Shown here piece after piece: positions 8,242-17,751 of a stretch of DNA of 64,000 bases; within the stretch, counting starts at the first letter, position 1; each line of letters starts with the position of its first letter. This stretch comes from an uncultured Duncaniella sp. GTDB lineage: Bacteria; Bacteroidota; Bacteroidia; Bacteroidales; Muribaculaceae. The stretch is taken from contig NZ_CAJTMT010000006.1 of NCBI RefSeq assembly GCF_910577345.1, forward strand, positions 1 through 64,000. The letters are read 5' to 3'. The notes under the pieces were generated by a model. That model did no database searches, was not told the origin of the DNA, and saw nothing but the letters and a program-made list of their open reading frames with translations. Both the position numbers and the translations under genes were made by a program.

Positions 8242-9927
8242 ATGAGCAACAGACAAAACACTATAAAGAATCTCAATTATCACCGTCGTTCCACCTGGCC
8301 GGTCAAAGTCGGCAAGGTGGAACTTGGCGGTGACAACCCCATACGCCTCCAGTCCATGACCTCGACAAGCACAATGGACAGCGAGGGTTCGGTCGCACAG
8401 ATAAAACGCATCATTGATGCCGGAGGAGAGATTGTGCGCCTCACCGCACAGGGTGTGCGCGAGGCCGAGAATCTTGCCGACATTTCCTCACGCCTGCGCG
8501 CCGAGGGAATCGACACTCCTCTTGTGGCCGACATCCATTTCAATCCCCGTGCAGCTTTTGCAGCCGCTTCAAGAGTAGAAAAAGTGCGCATCAATCCGGG
8601 CAATTTCGTGGATCCGGGCCGTGTGTTCAAGAAGATTGACTATACTGACGAGGAATATGCAGCTGAAATCCTTAAAATCGAGGAAGGTTTGCTCCCGTTG
8701 CTTGAAATCTGCCGCGAACATTCGACAGCGTTGCGCATAGGTGTCAACCACGGTTCTCTTTCCGACAGAATCATGAGCCGCTACGGCGACACTCCGGCGG
8801 GAATGGTGGAGAGCGCGTTGGAATTCCTGCGCGTGTGCCTGAAACACGATTTCCGGGATGTTGTCATCTCAATCAAGGCTTCCAATGTCGGAGTGATGGT
8901 CGAGACTGTCCGCAGACTGGTTGCAGCTATGGATGCAGAGGACATGCACTTCCCCCTCCATCTTGGCGTGACGGAAGCCGGAGATGCCGAGGACGGACGC
9001 ATAAAATCAGCTGTCGGCATCGGTTCATTGCTTGCCGACGGTATCGGTGATACTATCCGTGTGTCGCTCAGCGAGGAGCCGGAATGTGAAATCCCCGTGG
9101 CCAAGGCTATCACCGAGTTCATTGATGGCCTTTCAAACGGAAAGGAAGTCCCGGAAGTCAATCTGCCTGAGGGATACAATGAATTCAACCCCGACCGCCG
9201 TTGCAGCGAATGGAGCGATAAACTTCCGCAGATTGTAGGGCTTGACATACCTGTATCGGAGATGGATACAGCTTTGACAGTGATGGCAGAGGATGGCCTG
9301 ACAGACGAGCTTGCGGACAAGCTGAAAGAAGATGCTTCACGCACTGTTGTCCTCGATTCTGCCGATGCCAATGCCGTCGGCCACATCAAGGCCTTCATGT
9401 TCGGAATGATGAACCGAGGACTCAAGAACCCGGTGGTCATCCGCCGTGACTACAGCGGATTGAACGATGAACAACTTGTCATCGCCGCATCAATCGAGCT
9501 TGGCTCCCTGCTTCTGGCCGGTTTTGCCGATGGACTGTGGATTGAAGCCGAAGGGTATCAGCGCCAACGTCTCAACGATATGGCCCTCGCTATCCTCCAG
9601 GCTGCCCGTCTGCGAATCTCGAAGACAGAGTTCATCTCCTGTCCGGGCTGCGGCCGCACACTCTACGACCTCCAGTCGACCTTGCGCGACATCAAGGCTG
9701 CCACTTCCCATCTGAAAGGACTGAAAATCGGAGTCATGGGCTGTATAGTCAACGGCCCGGGCGAGATGGCCGACGCGGACTATGGATATGTAGGAGCAGC
9801 GGCTGGCAAAATCAGTCTATATAAAGGTAAGGAGTGTATTGAAAAGAACATACCTTCCGCCGAAGCCATAGAGCATCTCATAGCTCTCATCAAGGCCAAC
9901 GGCGACTGGGTCGAACCTGAAAAGTAA
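8242..9927 (+). CDS. ispG: 4-hydroxy-3-methylbut-2-enyl diphosphate synthase, long Bacteroidetes form
   Basis: A 561-residue IspG/GcpE, the iron-sulphur enzyme that turns methylerythritol cyclodiphosphate into HMBPP in the non-mevalonate isoprenoid pathway. The TIM-barrel part (LQSMTSTSTMD and RINPGNF stretches) is followed by an insertion of roughly 150-200 residues that short enterobacterial enzymes (about 370 residues) lack. The C-terminal cluster domain carries C467 and C470 (SCPGCG) and C501 (MGCIVNGPGE), the three ligands of the 4Fe-4S cluster. The long form is normal in Bacteroidetes, plants and Chlamydiae. It starts 12 bases after purE. Confidence 0.95.
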   Translation: MSNRQNTIKNLNYHRRSTWPVKVGKVELGGDNPIRLQSMTSTSTMDSEGSVAQIKRIIDAGGEIVRLTAQGVREAENLADISSRLRAEGIDTPLVADIHFNPRAAFAAASRVEKVRINPGNFVDPGRVFKKIDYTDEEYAAEILKIEEGLLPLLEICREHSTALRIGVNHGSLSDRIMSRYGDTPAGMVESALEFLRVCLKHDFRDVVISIKASNVGVMVETVRRLVAAMDAEDMHFPLHLGVTEAGDAEDGRIKSAVGIGSLLADGIGDTIRVSLSEEPECEIPVAKAITEFIDGLSNGKEVPEVNLPEGYNEFNPDRRCSEWSDKLPQIVGLDIPVSEMDTALTVMAEDGLTDELADKLKEDASRTVVLDSADANAVGHIKAFMFGMMNRGLKNPVVIRRDYSGLNDEQLVIAASIELGSLLLAGFADGLWIEAEGYQRQRLNDMALAILQAARLRISKTEFISCPGCGRTLYDLQSTLRDIKAATSHLKGLKIGVMGCIVNGPGEMADADYGYVGAAAGKISLYKGKECIEKNIPSAEAIEHLIALIKANGDWVEPEK

Positions 9928-10150
9928 GAAGAAAATTGACAATAGAGCTGTATCATAATTCAATATTTCCGGTTTTTTGATACAGAAGTAAAAAAGCGCA
10001 TAAGAAACAATATATAAGATTGAGAGTTACCTTCATATCCTTTATTATAAAATTCTTTTGTCTATTATGTCCTTTTGTGCTTTTGTATCTCACAGTTCCT
10101 TTTCTCAATCTTTAAATCAATAAGCAACAATTCCAAGAACAATCACTGTC
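9928..10150 (+). other. Intergenic region between ispG and ribD
   Basis: A 223-base AT-rich gap. An 8-bp inverted repeat CTGTATCA (9948-9955) / TGATACAG (9978-9985) has a T6 run inside its loop rather than after the stem, so it is at best a weak terminator. I find no clear TTTG/TAnnTTTG promoter, no tRNA and no plausible small gene, although ribD presumably has a promoter here. Confidence 0.5.
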
Positions 10151-11116
10151 ATGCACACAGACGAGAAATATATGCGCCGGGCTCTCCAACTCGCGCGTCA
10201 CGGACTTCTTGACGCTTCCCCCAACCCTATGGTCGGGGCTGTCATCGTCGATAGTTCCGGGCGGATAATAGGGGAGGGGTGGCACCGCCGTTGTGGCGAA
10301 GGTCATGCCGAGGTCAATGCCGTGGCTTCGGTCAAGGAGCCTGAAATGCTGAAAGACTCGACCATGTATGTCACTCTCGAACCCTGTTCGCATTACGGCA
10401 AGACTCCTCCGTGTGCCGACATGATTGTCAGCCGTGGAATTCCCCGTGTCGTGATCGGGTCGCTTGATCCCTTTGCGAAAGTTTCCGGTCGGGGTGTGGC
10501 CAAACTGCTTGCCGGAGGTGTCGAGGTTGTGACCGGAATGTTGGAGGATGAATGCCGTGAGCTTAACCGAAAGTTCATGACGGCTCACGGGAAACAACGC
10601 CCGTTCATCACCCTCAAATGGGCGCAGAGTGCTGACGGATTTATCGACGGTCATATCTCCACTCCTCTCACGTCAATGCTCGTACATAAGCTGCGTGCCA
10701 CCCATGACGCAATCCTGATAGGGAGTGGTACGGCATTGTCCGACAATCCAACGCTTACCACCCGACTTTATGCAGGAAAATCGCCATTGAAGGTGGTCCT
10801 TGACCGCCGTGGACGTGTCGGTGATGACATGCGCCTTTTTGACGAAGGGGAGGTGATGGTCATCCGCGAGAGTGAGACACTTCCGGAGACCATGCGCGGA
10901 CTTTACGAGCGAGGTGTGACGTCTGTCCTTGTCGAAGGTGGTGCGGAAGTCCTTTCCTCTTTCCTCTCCGAAGGTCTGTGGGATGAAATCCGCATTGAGG
11001 TTTCTCCGGTAAAGATAGACGGACAGGTCAAGGCTCCTGTCATTCCGTCAATAGACATCATTCCGCAAATACAGACAGTTGACGGTCATAAAATACTGAC
11101 ATATACAAAATACTGA
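10151..11116 (+). CDS. ribD: Bifunctional riboflavin deaminase/reductase
   Basis: A 321-residue RibD, which performs the deamination and reduction steps that follow GTP cyclohydrolase II in riboflavin synthesis. The N-terminal cytidine-deaminase-like domain has the zinc site HAE (52-54) and PCSHYGKTPPC (78-88). The C-terminal reductase domain (about 150-321) contains KWAQSADGFIDG, RATHDAILIGSGTALSDNP and LVEGGAEVLSSF. Both domains look complete, although the protein is somewhat short. It is followed after 26 bases by an acetyltransferase gene. No FMN riboswitch is visible upstream and no other rib genes lie nearby. Confidence 0.93.
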   Translation: MHTDEKYMRRALQLARHGLLDASPNPMVGAVIVDSSGRIIGEGWHRRCGEGHAEVNAVASVKEPEMLKDSTMYVTLEPCSHYGKTPPCADMIVSRGIPRVVIGSLDPFAKVSGRGVAKLLAGGVEVVTGMLEDECRELNRKFMTAHGKQRPFITLKWAQSADGFIDGHISTPLTSMLVHKLRATHDAILIGSGTALSDNPTLTTRLYAGKSPLKVVLDRRGRVGDDMRLFDEGEVMVIRESETLPETMRGLYERGVTSVLVEGGAEVLSSFLSEGLWDEIRIEVSPVKIDGQVKAPVIPSIDIIPQIQTVDGHKILTYTKY

Positions 11117-11142
11117 CACTAACTAACATACAGCAATAGAAT

Positions 11143-11712
11143 ATGAGAATTGTAAACGCACGAAAAGAGGATGCTCCGCTGATTGCCCGTTCCATTATGG
11201 AGGCTGTCGGCGAGGAAATATGCCTCAACCTTGCCGGTGAGAAGCACACGCTTGCCGATGTCGAACGTATGTTCACTAATCTCGCATTGCGCGACGATAC
11301 TCAATACAGTTATCTCAACACCCTTACGGCTCTCGATGACGACGACAGGGCGATTGGGGTATGCGTCGGTTATGACGGCGCAAAGCTCCATGCACTCCGT
11401 GAACCATTCTTTGAGGAGGCTAAACGCCTGCTTGATATTGATATGGAGGGCGTGGAGGATGAGACTGATTCATCGGAATTCTATCTCGATACTCTTGCTG
11501 TCCTTCCCGAATATCGTGGTCAGGGTATAGCATCCGCATTGCTGAAAGCCTCTGTAGCGAGAGCCGAGGCAATCGGGAAACCTGCAGGACTGCTTGTCGA
11601 TAAGGACAACACCCGTGCGCGCCGTCTTTACGAAAAAGTCGGTTTCCGTCAGGTGGGCGAGCGGCCATTCTGCTATGTAATGATGGACCATTTGCAGTTC
11701 AAGGGCGAATGA
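11143..11712 (+). CDS. GNAT family N-acetyltransferase
   Basis: A 189-residue single-domain GNAT protein. The acetyl-CoA pyrophosphate loop is RGQGIA (125-130) in the stretch LAVLPEYRGQGIASALL, followed by a helix and then NTRARRLYEKVGFRQVGE, the usual beta6/alpha4 end of the fold. The substrate cannot be told; GNAT enzymes acetylate amines on small molecules, peptides or proteins. Its last four bases overlap the start of dacB (ATGA), so the two are translationally coupled, which may hint at a cell-wall or peptide-related substrate but proves nothing. Confidence 0.85.
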   Translation: MRIVNARKEDAPLIARSIMEAVGEEICLNLAGEKHTLADVERMFTNLALRDDTQYSYLNTLTALDDDDRAIGVCVGYDGAKLHALREPFFEEAKRLLDIDMEGVEDETDSSEFYLDTLAVLPEYRGQGIASALLKASVARAEAIGKPAGLLVDKDNTRARRLYEKVGFRQVGERPFCYVMMDHLQFKGE

Positions 11713-13109
11713 AGGCCCTGCTGACCCAAATGCGGGTGGTGCTCGTTGCAGCACTTCTCGCAATTTCGGCGGTGGCCAATGCTTTTCCTCTACAGGTAAG
11801 AGGTCTTGACACGCTCAACACCGCCATACTTATCCGTGACCTCCGTTTCGGCCATGACATAGTGGCTGAGAATATTGACCGCGCGTTGATTCCGGCATCC
11901 GTCATGAAGTCTGTAACGGTGGCCTCAATGCTCAATCTTGCAGATTCGAGTGAGCGTTTTGCCACTCCGGTGATAGCCGAAGGACGCATTTCCGACGGTG
12001 TCCTTGAGGGAAATCTCGTGGTGAAGGTGTGTGGTGACCCTACGATTGAATCACAGTTCTTTCCCGAATCGCAGGGTTTTGCCGACAGCATAGCTGCTTC
12101 GGTGAAAAGTCTTGGCATAAAAAAGATACTCGGAAAGGTCATTATTGATGAATCGGACTTCCCGGATGCCACCACTCCTCCCGGTTGGATGGATGAGGAT
12201 ATACCGTGGTATTACGGCGCACGTCTGCAGGGAGCGAATTTCCGTGACAACCGTTTCCGTCTGCGCCTTCCGTCGAAAACGACCGTCCCTTTTGTCCCCG
12301 ACCTGAAATTCAGTTATGTGGCAGGCAAAGGGAGCAAGATTGACCGTAAGGATGGTTCGGAGACATTTATTATAAAAGGAAAGAAAGCCATAAATGATGT
12401 CTTTTCCACACCTTATCCATATAAGGTTATGCAACATGAGCTTGCTTCGACTCTGAAAAGTTCCGGAGTGGAGGTGATGGGTAAGAATATCACACCTGCA
12501 AATGAAAATTGCGAGGTCTATGTCCATCATTCTCCGATTTTCAGCGACATCATGCGCAGCCTCATGTTCCGTTCCGACAACCTTATGGCTGAGGGCATAC
12601 TGCGCGCCATAACGCCCGGCGGTACGCGTGCGGATGCCATCACCGAGGAGCTCGCCGTATGGTCAATGGCCGGAGTGAGCGCCCACGGCATAAACATCAT
12701 TGACGGCAGCGGTCTCTCGCGCGACAACCGTCTGACCGCGCGCTTTCTGGGCGATGTCTACACATATATGACCACCGATCCGTTCACCAATGAATATATA
12801 GGTCTTTTCCCCCGTGCCGGATTCGACGGCACAATGAAAGGTTTCCTTGCCGCCTCGCCGCTTGCAGGCCGAGTGGCCATGAAGACCGGGTCGATGAAGG
12901 GTGTGCAGAGCTATGGGGGCTATCTTTTCGATGATGATGGTTTCCCCACCCATGTAATTGTGTTCATGGTCAATAATTTCAGATGTAGCCGTGCAGCTCT
13001 TAAAAAAGATATAGAGCGTTTGTTATTAGAAAAATTTGATGTAAGTTTGCATCCTGAAACCTCAAAGGAGGATGCATTAAACGAAAATGATAATGAAGAC
13101 AATCAATGA
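11709..13109 (+). CDS. dacB: D-alanyl-D-alanine carboxypeptidase/endopeptidase (PBP4, DacB family)
   Basis: A 466-residue serine peptidase of family S13 with a signal peptide (about 1-25, ending AVANA). The three penicillin-binding motifs are present: SVMK (64-67) with nucleophile S64, SDN (289-291) and KTG (392-394). Enzymes of this family trim the terminal D-Ala of stem peptides and cleave cross-links in the periplasm. The length matches the family. The C-terminal tail is acidic and Asn/Asp-rich (ending NENDNEDNQ). It overlaps the upstream acetyltransferase by four bases and the downstream acidic-protein gene by about 23. Confidence 0.93.
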   Translation: MKALLTQMRVVLVAALLAISAVANAFPLQVRGLDTLNTAILIRDLRFGHDIVAENIDRALIPASVMKSVTVASMLNLADSSERFATPVIAEGRISDGVLEGNLVVKVCGDPTIESQFFPESQGFADSIAASVKSLGIKKILGKVIIDESDFPDATTPPGWMDEDIPWYYGARLQGANFRDNRFRLRLPSKTTVPFVPDLKFSYVAGKGSKIDRKDGSETFIIKGKKAINDVFSTPYPYKVMQHELASTLKSSGVEVMGKNITPANENCEVYVHHSPIFSDIMRSLMFRSDNLMAEGILRAITPGGTRADAITEELAVWSMAGVSAHGINIIDGSGLSRDNRLTARFLGDVYTYMTTDPFTNEYIGLFPRAGFDGTMKGFLAASPLAGRVAMKTGSMKGVQSYGGYLFDDDGFPTHVIVFMVNNFRCSRAALKKDIERLLLEKFDVSLHPETSKEDALNENDNEDNQ

Positions 13110-13764
13110 TATGAAAGGGCTTCTGAATCTGGCCTACGAGATTGAAGGGCTCCTCATGCTGCGTATCGAACGTGGGGAGGAAGCAAGTCAGGAGATGAAA
13201 AATCTGCTCGTCGGGAAAGCCGGACAGCTTCTTGCCGGGTTGACGGCAGAAGAGGTATCCGTAGTTCCTGAGACCGCTGACGACAGCGCGGAAGCTGTTG
13301 CCGAGGCTGAGGTTTCAGCCGGAGTCGAGGCTTGTGCTGAGAATGTAGTAGAGCCGCCTGTATCCGTGACCGTTGCTGAAGAAACTGCTGCTGATGTCGC
13401 TGACAATACTGCCGGCGATGATGAAGCCGTAGCTGAAAACGCACTCGAAGAGGAGCGCGGCGATGCCGACATGCCCGTCACCGTCAACGATACCCTCTCG
13501 GCCGATTCACAACTGACACTTGACGAAAAACTCGCCCGCCAGCGCGCAGCCGATATTTCCAAGGCATTCACCCTCAACGACCGTTTTCGTTTCCGTCGCG
13601 AGCTGTTCCGCAACTCAGATGAGGAATTCAAGGAGACTGTCGATGTGATAGGTTCCATGTCGAGCATGGAGGAGGCTGAGGAATATTTCTTCAATGACCT
13701 CTGCTGGGACGAGACCAGCCCTGTCGTGAAGGAATTCATGGCGATTGTCGGGAAGCACTTCTAA
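13087..13764 (+). CDS. Hypothetical acidic protein with a Glu/Ala-rich central linker
   Basis: A 225-residue protein I cannot assign to a named family. The N-terminal part (about 1-50) is helical and amphipathic (MKGLLNLAYEIEGLLMLRIE). The middle (about 55-140) is low complexity, rich in Ala, Glu and Val. The C-terminal 85 residues form a conserved-looking domain containing KAFTLNDRFRFRRELF and MEEAEEYFFNDLCWDE. No signal peptide or membrane helix is visible, so it is probably cytoplasmic. The start could be 13087, 13093 or 13105 (ATG), all near or inside the end of dacB. It ends 10 bases before rsmI. Confidence 0.7.
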   Translation: MIMKTINDMKGLLNLAYEIEGLLMLRIERGEEASQEMKNLLVGKAGQLLAGLTAEEVSVVPETADDSAEAVAEAEVSAGVEACAENVVEPPVSVTVAEETAADVADNTAGDDEAVAENALEEERGDADMPVTVNDTLSADSQLTLDEKLARQRAADISKAFTLNDRFRFRRELFRNSDEEFKETVDVIGSMSSMEEAEEYFFNDLCWDETSPVVKEFMAIVGKHF

Positions 13765-13774
13765 TCGGTTGCAG

Positions 13775-14488
13775 ATGGGTAAACTTTATATCGTACCGAC
13801 CCCTGTCGGCAATATGGCCGACATGACACCGAGAGCTGTCGAGGTGCTGCGGACCTGCAACCGGATATATGCGGAGGATACGCGCACATCGGGTGTGCTT
13901 CTGAAGCATTTCGACATCACCACGCCATGTTCGAGCCACCATAAGTTCAACGAGCACACGACCGTGCGCCCGATAATCGAACGTCTGTTGGCCGACGAGA
14001 CGGTGGCGCTGATTTCCGATGCGGGTACTCCGGGCATAAGTGACCCCGGATTTCTGCTCACCCGCGAGTGTCGGCGCGAGGGAATCGAGGTGGAGACACT
14101 TCCGGGTGCCACTGCTTTTGTCCCTGCGCTTGTCAATTCAGGTCTCCCTACCGACCGCTTCACGTTCGAAGGTTTTCTCCCTCCCAAGAAAGGAAGGCAG
14201 ACGCGCATAGAGAAGATTGCCGAAAGCGACTGCACTTCAATTGTCTACGAGTCGCCCCTGCGCCTTGTGAAGACTCTCGAACAGTTTGCCGAAGCCTGCG
14301 GGAGCGACCGTCCTGCCTCGGTCTCGCGCGAGATTTCCAAGCTCCACAACACAACGGTCAATGGAACATTGGGTGAACTTATTGAATATTTCGGCCAGAA
14401 CATTCCGCGAGGAGAAATTGTTATTGTCATAGGTGCCGGAGAGAGCTCAGGCCCGAAAGTTCACAAGAACAAGTATAAAGATTCATAA
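13775..14488 (+). CDS. rsmI: 16S rRNA 2'-O-ribose C1402 methyltransferase
   Basis: A 237-residue SAM-dependent tetrapyrrole-methylase-fold enzyme that methylates C1402 in the decoding centre. It begins GKLYIVPTPVGNMADMT and contains YAEDTRTSG, SDAGTPGISDPG and LPGATAFVPALVNSGLP, all diagnostic for RsmI. I chose the ATG at 13775 rather than an in-frame TTG 30 bases upstream because family members start right before the YIVPTPVGN strand and because the longer form would overlap the upstream gene. The C-terminus ends in a short basic tail. Confidence 0.93.
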   Translation: MGKLYIVPTPVGNMADMTPRAVEVLRTCNRIYAEDTRTSGVLLKHFDITTPCSSHHKFNEHTTVRPIIERLLADETVALISDAGTPGISDPGFLLTRECRREGIEVETLPGATAFVPALVNSGLPTDRFTFEGFLPPKKGRQTRIEKIAESDCTSIVYESPLRLVKTLEQFAEACGSDRPASVSREISKLHNTTVNGTLGELIEYFGQNIPRGEIVIVIGAGESSGPKVHKNKYKDS

Positions 14489-14514
14489 AAGACTCACTTT
14501 AACTACGAATTTAT

Positions 14515-15393
14515 ATGAAAAAAATCGCGACTTTCGCAGTCATTGCGGCTGCACTTCTTTCAGCTTGTAACGGAGGTAAGCTCCGCGATGCCGAAGCTCA
14601 GAACGAACAACTCAAAGGCGATCTCCGCGAGACACTTGCCACTCAGGACAGTCTTCTCGTGCTTGTCAACGACATCTCAGAGGGTATGACCCAGATAAAG
14701 GATCTTGAGAAAATCATCTCCGTTCCCGGAACTCTCGGCGAATCGGCTTCGCGCAAGGAGCAGATTAAGAACGACATGATTGCTATCCAGCAGGCTCTTC
14801 AGGAGCGCCGTCAGCGTCTTGAGGAACTTGAGAAGAAACTTGCCGAGAATGGTGGCGAAAGCTCGACTCTCAAACGCACCATCTCCAATCTCAAGGCCCA
14901 GATTGCAGAGCAGCAGACTGAAATCGCTACCCTCACCAATCAGCTTGCAAGCGCCAATATCAAGATTGAGCAGCTCAGCAACCAGGTCATCGACCTCGGC
15001 ACCGCCAACGATTCGCTCAACTGCGGTCTGAATGAGGAGCGTGCGCAGAAGCAGGCTGCCGAGGAGGCTGCAATTGCTGCAACCAACGAGCTCAACACCG
15101 TTTATTATGCCATCGGTACAAACAAGGAGCTCAAGGAAAAGAAGATTCTTGAATCAGGCTTCCTCCGCAAGACCAAGGTGATGAAGGGTGATTTCGACAA
15201 AAATTACTTCACTGCGGCCGACCGCCGTACACTTACCCAGATTCCGACCCACAGCGACAAGGCCAAAATCATGACCTCTCAGCCCAAGGACTCCTACAAT
15301 ATCGTGAACCAGGGTGGTCAGAAGGTCATCATGATTACTAATCCCGATAAGTTCTGGCAGCTTTCCAACTTCCTCGTTATCGAGGTTGACTGA
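14515..15393 (+). CDS. Coiled-coil lipoprotein
   Basis: A 292-residue protein with a lipoprotein signal (MKKIATF..., then LLSAC with the Cys at about residue 18). Residues about 22-185 are a long heptad-rich coiled coil (repeated Leu/Ile with Glu, Lys and Gln). A short C-terminal beta-rich domain follows (about 195-292, with LNTVYYAIGTNKELKEKKIL and ending in FLVIEVD). The layout, a lipid anchor, a rod and a small head, suggests a structural or tethering role in the periplasm. I do not recognise a named family. It starts 26 bases after rsmI. Confidence 0.8.
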   Translation: MKKIATFAVIAAALLSACNGGKLRDAEAQNEQLKGDLRETLATQDSLLVLVNDISEGMTQIKDLEKIISVPGTLGESASRKEQIKNDMIAIQQALQERRQRLEELEKKLAENGGESSTLKRTISNLKAQIAEQQTEIATLTNQLASANIKIEQLSNQVIDLGTANDSLNCGLNEERAQKQAAEEAAIAATNELNTVYYAIGTNKELKEKKILESGFLRKTKVMKGDFDKNYFTAADRRTLTQIPTHSDKAKIMTSQPKDSYNIVNQGGQKVIMITNPDKFWQLSNFLVIEVD

Positions 15394-15443
15394 CAGACCG
15401 GGAAAAACCTTTACACTATTGAATCACACACTGACTGAAAAAA

Positions 15444-15517
15444 TACTTTTGTTTCCATACTTACTCATGGAAATGCCGAATTTGTGGGGACGAATCGAAA
15501 GACCGTCCCCGCAAATT
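15444..15517 (+). promoter_or_regulatory. Possible pullulanase promoter and leader hairpin
   Basis: TACTTTTG (15444-15451) matches TAnnTTTG, with ATTG (15418-15421) 22 bases before it, slightly too far. Downstream, 15479-15492 pairs with 15504-15517 in a 14-bp stem (one G-U) with an 11-base loop. No T-run follows the hairpin. It would lie in the 5' leader of the pullulanase mRNA, 47 bases before its start codon, or act as the 3' end of the upstream lipoprotein mRNA. Confidence 0.5.
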
Positions 15518-15563
15518 TGACGTTTCCGATTCTTTTCAAACAATTAATACCATTTTTCCAACA

Positions 15564-17564
15564 ATGAACCAAGGATTATCCCTCGTGACAATGCTTGCAC
15601 TTAGCGCGGCTTCTGCCGTTACGGCTCAGAATATTGATGCCGAGTTTATGAATTATCCGAGTTACAATGGCGACGATCTTGAACTCACTGTCGACAACAG
15701 CGGCACACACTGGAGGCTATGGTCGCCCGCAGCCGAAGGTGCCCGCGTGATTCTCTATCCAACGGACCGCAACACCGCTGCCATTGACACTATCGCCATG
15801 ACCAAAAGCGAGAAGGGCACATGGGTGGCAAATGTCCCCGAAAAGCTCTATGGGACGTTCTACACTTTTTCGGTCCTCGACAAAGGCAAATGGCTTGCAG
15901 AGACTCCTGGAGTCTGGGCAAAGGCTGTCGGTACGAACGGACAACGCGCGGCCATAATTGACTTCTCGACCACTAATCCCGAAGGTTGGGAGACCGACAA
16001 GGGCCCGAAAATCGCCAATATCAACGATGCTGTCCTCTATGAGATGCACCACCGCGATTTCTCTCAGCATCCCAATTCAGGAATTGTCAACAAGGGCAAA
16101 TTCCTCGCACTTACTGAGAAAGAGACAACCAACGGTCAGGGTGATGCCACAGGTATCGACCACCTGAAGGAACTCGGCGTGACCCATATCCACATCCTTC
16201 CTTCTTACGACTACAACAGTGTCGATGAGGCCAATCTCGCGGCCAACCGCTACAACTGGGGTTATGATCCCTTCAACTACAATGCTCCCGAAGGCTCATA
16301 TTCCACCAATCCGGCTGACCCCGCTGCGAGGGTAGTTGAGATGAAGAAAATGATAAAGAATCTTCATGACAACGGTATCGGCGTCGTGATGGACGTTGTC
16401 TACAACCATACGGCCAACAATGACGATTCAAACTTCTCCCTGACAGCTCCCGGCTACTACTACCGTCATCGTGCCGACGGCAGCTACAGCGATGCTTCCG
16501 GTTGCGGCAACGAGACTGCTTCGGAGCGCCAACAGATGCGCGACTACATCATCAACTCAGTGAAATATTGGGCCAAGGAATATCACATCGACGGATTCCG
16601 TTTCGACCTCATGGCCATCCACGACATTGAGACCATGAACGAGGTCATCGCCGCGCTGAAGGAAATCAACCCCGACATCTTTGTCTATGGCGAGGGTTGG
16701 ACAGCAGGCGATTCGCCCCTCCCCGTCGAGCAGCGCGCACTGAAAGAGAATGTGGCCAAGATGCCTCAGATTGCAGTGTTCAGCGATGACATCCGCGATG
16801 CCATAAAGGGACACTACACCGATGCTTCCGACCGTGGTTTCGCCACAGGCAAGCCCGGACTTGAAGAGACTGTGAAAATCGGTATTGTCGGCGCGACGGC
16901 CCATCCGCAGGTTGACTATTCCAAGGGTAACAACTCGAAGTTCCCATACGCATCGGCTCCCACGCAGATTATAAACTATGTGTCGTGTCACGACGACCTT
17001 ATGTTGACCGACAAGCTCCGCAAGTCGATGCCTGATGCGACAGATGCAGAGCGTCAGCGTGCAGCACGTCTTGCCCAGACCATCATCTTCACATCGCAGG
17101 GCACTCCTTTCATGTTTGCCGGTGAAGAACTTTTCCGCGACAAGAAGGGTGTCCACAACTCCTATAATTATCCGGATTCAATCAATGCCATCGACTGGAG
17201 CCTCAAACACTCCAATGCTGACCAGTTCAACTACTACAAGGAGCTTATCAAACTCCGCAAGTCGCACCCGGCTTTCCGCATGACGACCGCTGAGGATGTG
17301 GCAAAACATCTCAAGTTCGACAAGGTCAGCGAACCTAACCTGATTTCATATTCGCTCGTTGACAATGCCAATGGCGACGAATGGAAGGAAATCAAGCTTG
17401 TGTTCAATGGTTCGGACGCTGCCCGCGAAGTCAAGATAGCCAAAGGTGACTGGACAGTGATTGCCGAGGATGGCCGCATCAATGCCGAAGGTCTCGGCAC
17501 TGCCAAGGGTGGCAAGATGACTGTCGCACCCCGTTCGGCCCTGATTCTCGCCCGTGTGAAATAA
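15564..17564 (+). CDS. pulA: Secreted type I pullulanase-like alpha-glucan debranching enzyme (GH13)
   Basis: A 666-residue glycoside hydrolase with a signal peptide (about 1-21, ending VTAQ). An N-terminal beta-sandwich of CBM48 type (about 35-140, HWRLWSPAAEGARVILYP) precedes the (beta/alpha)8 barrel. The pullulanase hallmark YNWGYDP is at 230-236, the nucleophile D348 in DGFRFDLM, the acid/base E377 in YGEGWTAG, and the third carboxylate D477 in SCHDD. These enzymes cleave alpha-1,6 branches of pullulan, starch or glycogen. No lipobox is seen, so the product is probably periplasmic. There are no SusC/D genes nearby, so it is not part of a classical polysaccharide-utilisation locus in this window. 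Confidence 0.9.
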   Translation: MNQGLSLVTMLALSAASAVTAQNIDAEFMNYPSYNGDDLELTVDNSGTHWRLWSPAAEGARVILYPTDRNTAAIDTIAMTKSEKGTWVANVPEKLYGTFYTFSVLDKGKWLAETPGVWAKAVGTNGQRAAIIDFSTTNPEGWETDKGPKIANINDAVLYEMHHRDFSQHPNSGIVNKGKFLALTEKETTNGQGDATGIDHLKELGVTHIHILPSYDYNSVDEANLAANRYNWGYDPFNYNAPEGSYSTNPADPAARVVEMKKMIKNLHDNGIGVVMDVVYNHTANNDDSNFSLTAPGYYYRHRADGSYSDASGCGNETASERQQMRDYIINSVKYWAKEYHIDGFRFDLMAIHDIETMNEVIAALKEINPDIFVYGEGWTAGDSPLPVEQRALKENVAKMPQIAVFSDDIRDAIKGHYTDASDRGFATGKPGLEETVKIGIVGATAHPQVDYSKGNNSKFPYASAPTQIINYVSCHDDLMLTDKLRKSMPDATDAERQRAARLAQTIIFTSQGTPFMFAGEELFRDKKGVHNSYNYPDSINAIDWSLKHSNADQFNYYKELIKLRKSHPAFRMTTAEDVAKHLKFDKVSEPNLISYSLVDNANGDEWKEIKLVFNGSDAAREVKIAKGDWTVIAEDGRINAEGLGTAKGGKMTVAPRSALILARVK

Positions 17565-17629
17565 CTACCTATTATTAATAACAGTGTGCTGAAGTTTCAG
17601 TAACGATCACACTGTCGAAGTTTTACAAT

Positions 17630-17682
17630 ATGTGTCGGAATTGCCCCATATATGTTGCGGGTAATTTCGACACATTCTTTTT
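17630..17682 (+). terminator. Intrinsic terminator after the pullulanase gene
   Basis: Bases 17630-17646 pair with 17659-17675 (ATGTGTCGGAATTGCCC with GGGTAATTTCGACACAT, two G-U pairs), followed by CTTTTTT. A smaller inverted repeat ACAGTGTG / CACACTGT lies just before it (17581-17615). Confidence 0.85.
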
Positions 17683-17751
17683 TAGTGCATCGATTATATT
17701 GAGAAATGGCAATTTTATAGCAAAAGTTGTGTGTTTTGTGGAAATATTCTG

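Noticed and set aside
13745..13774. TTG start for rsmI
   Set aside because: The added ten residues are unconserved and overlap the preceding gene; the ATG at 13775 sits right before the conserved strand.
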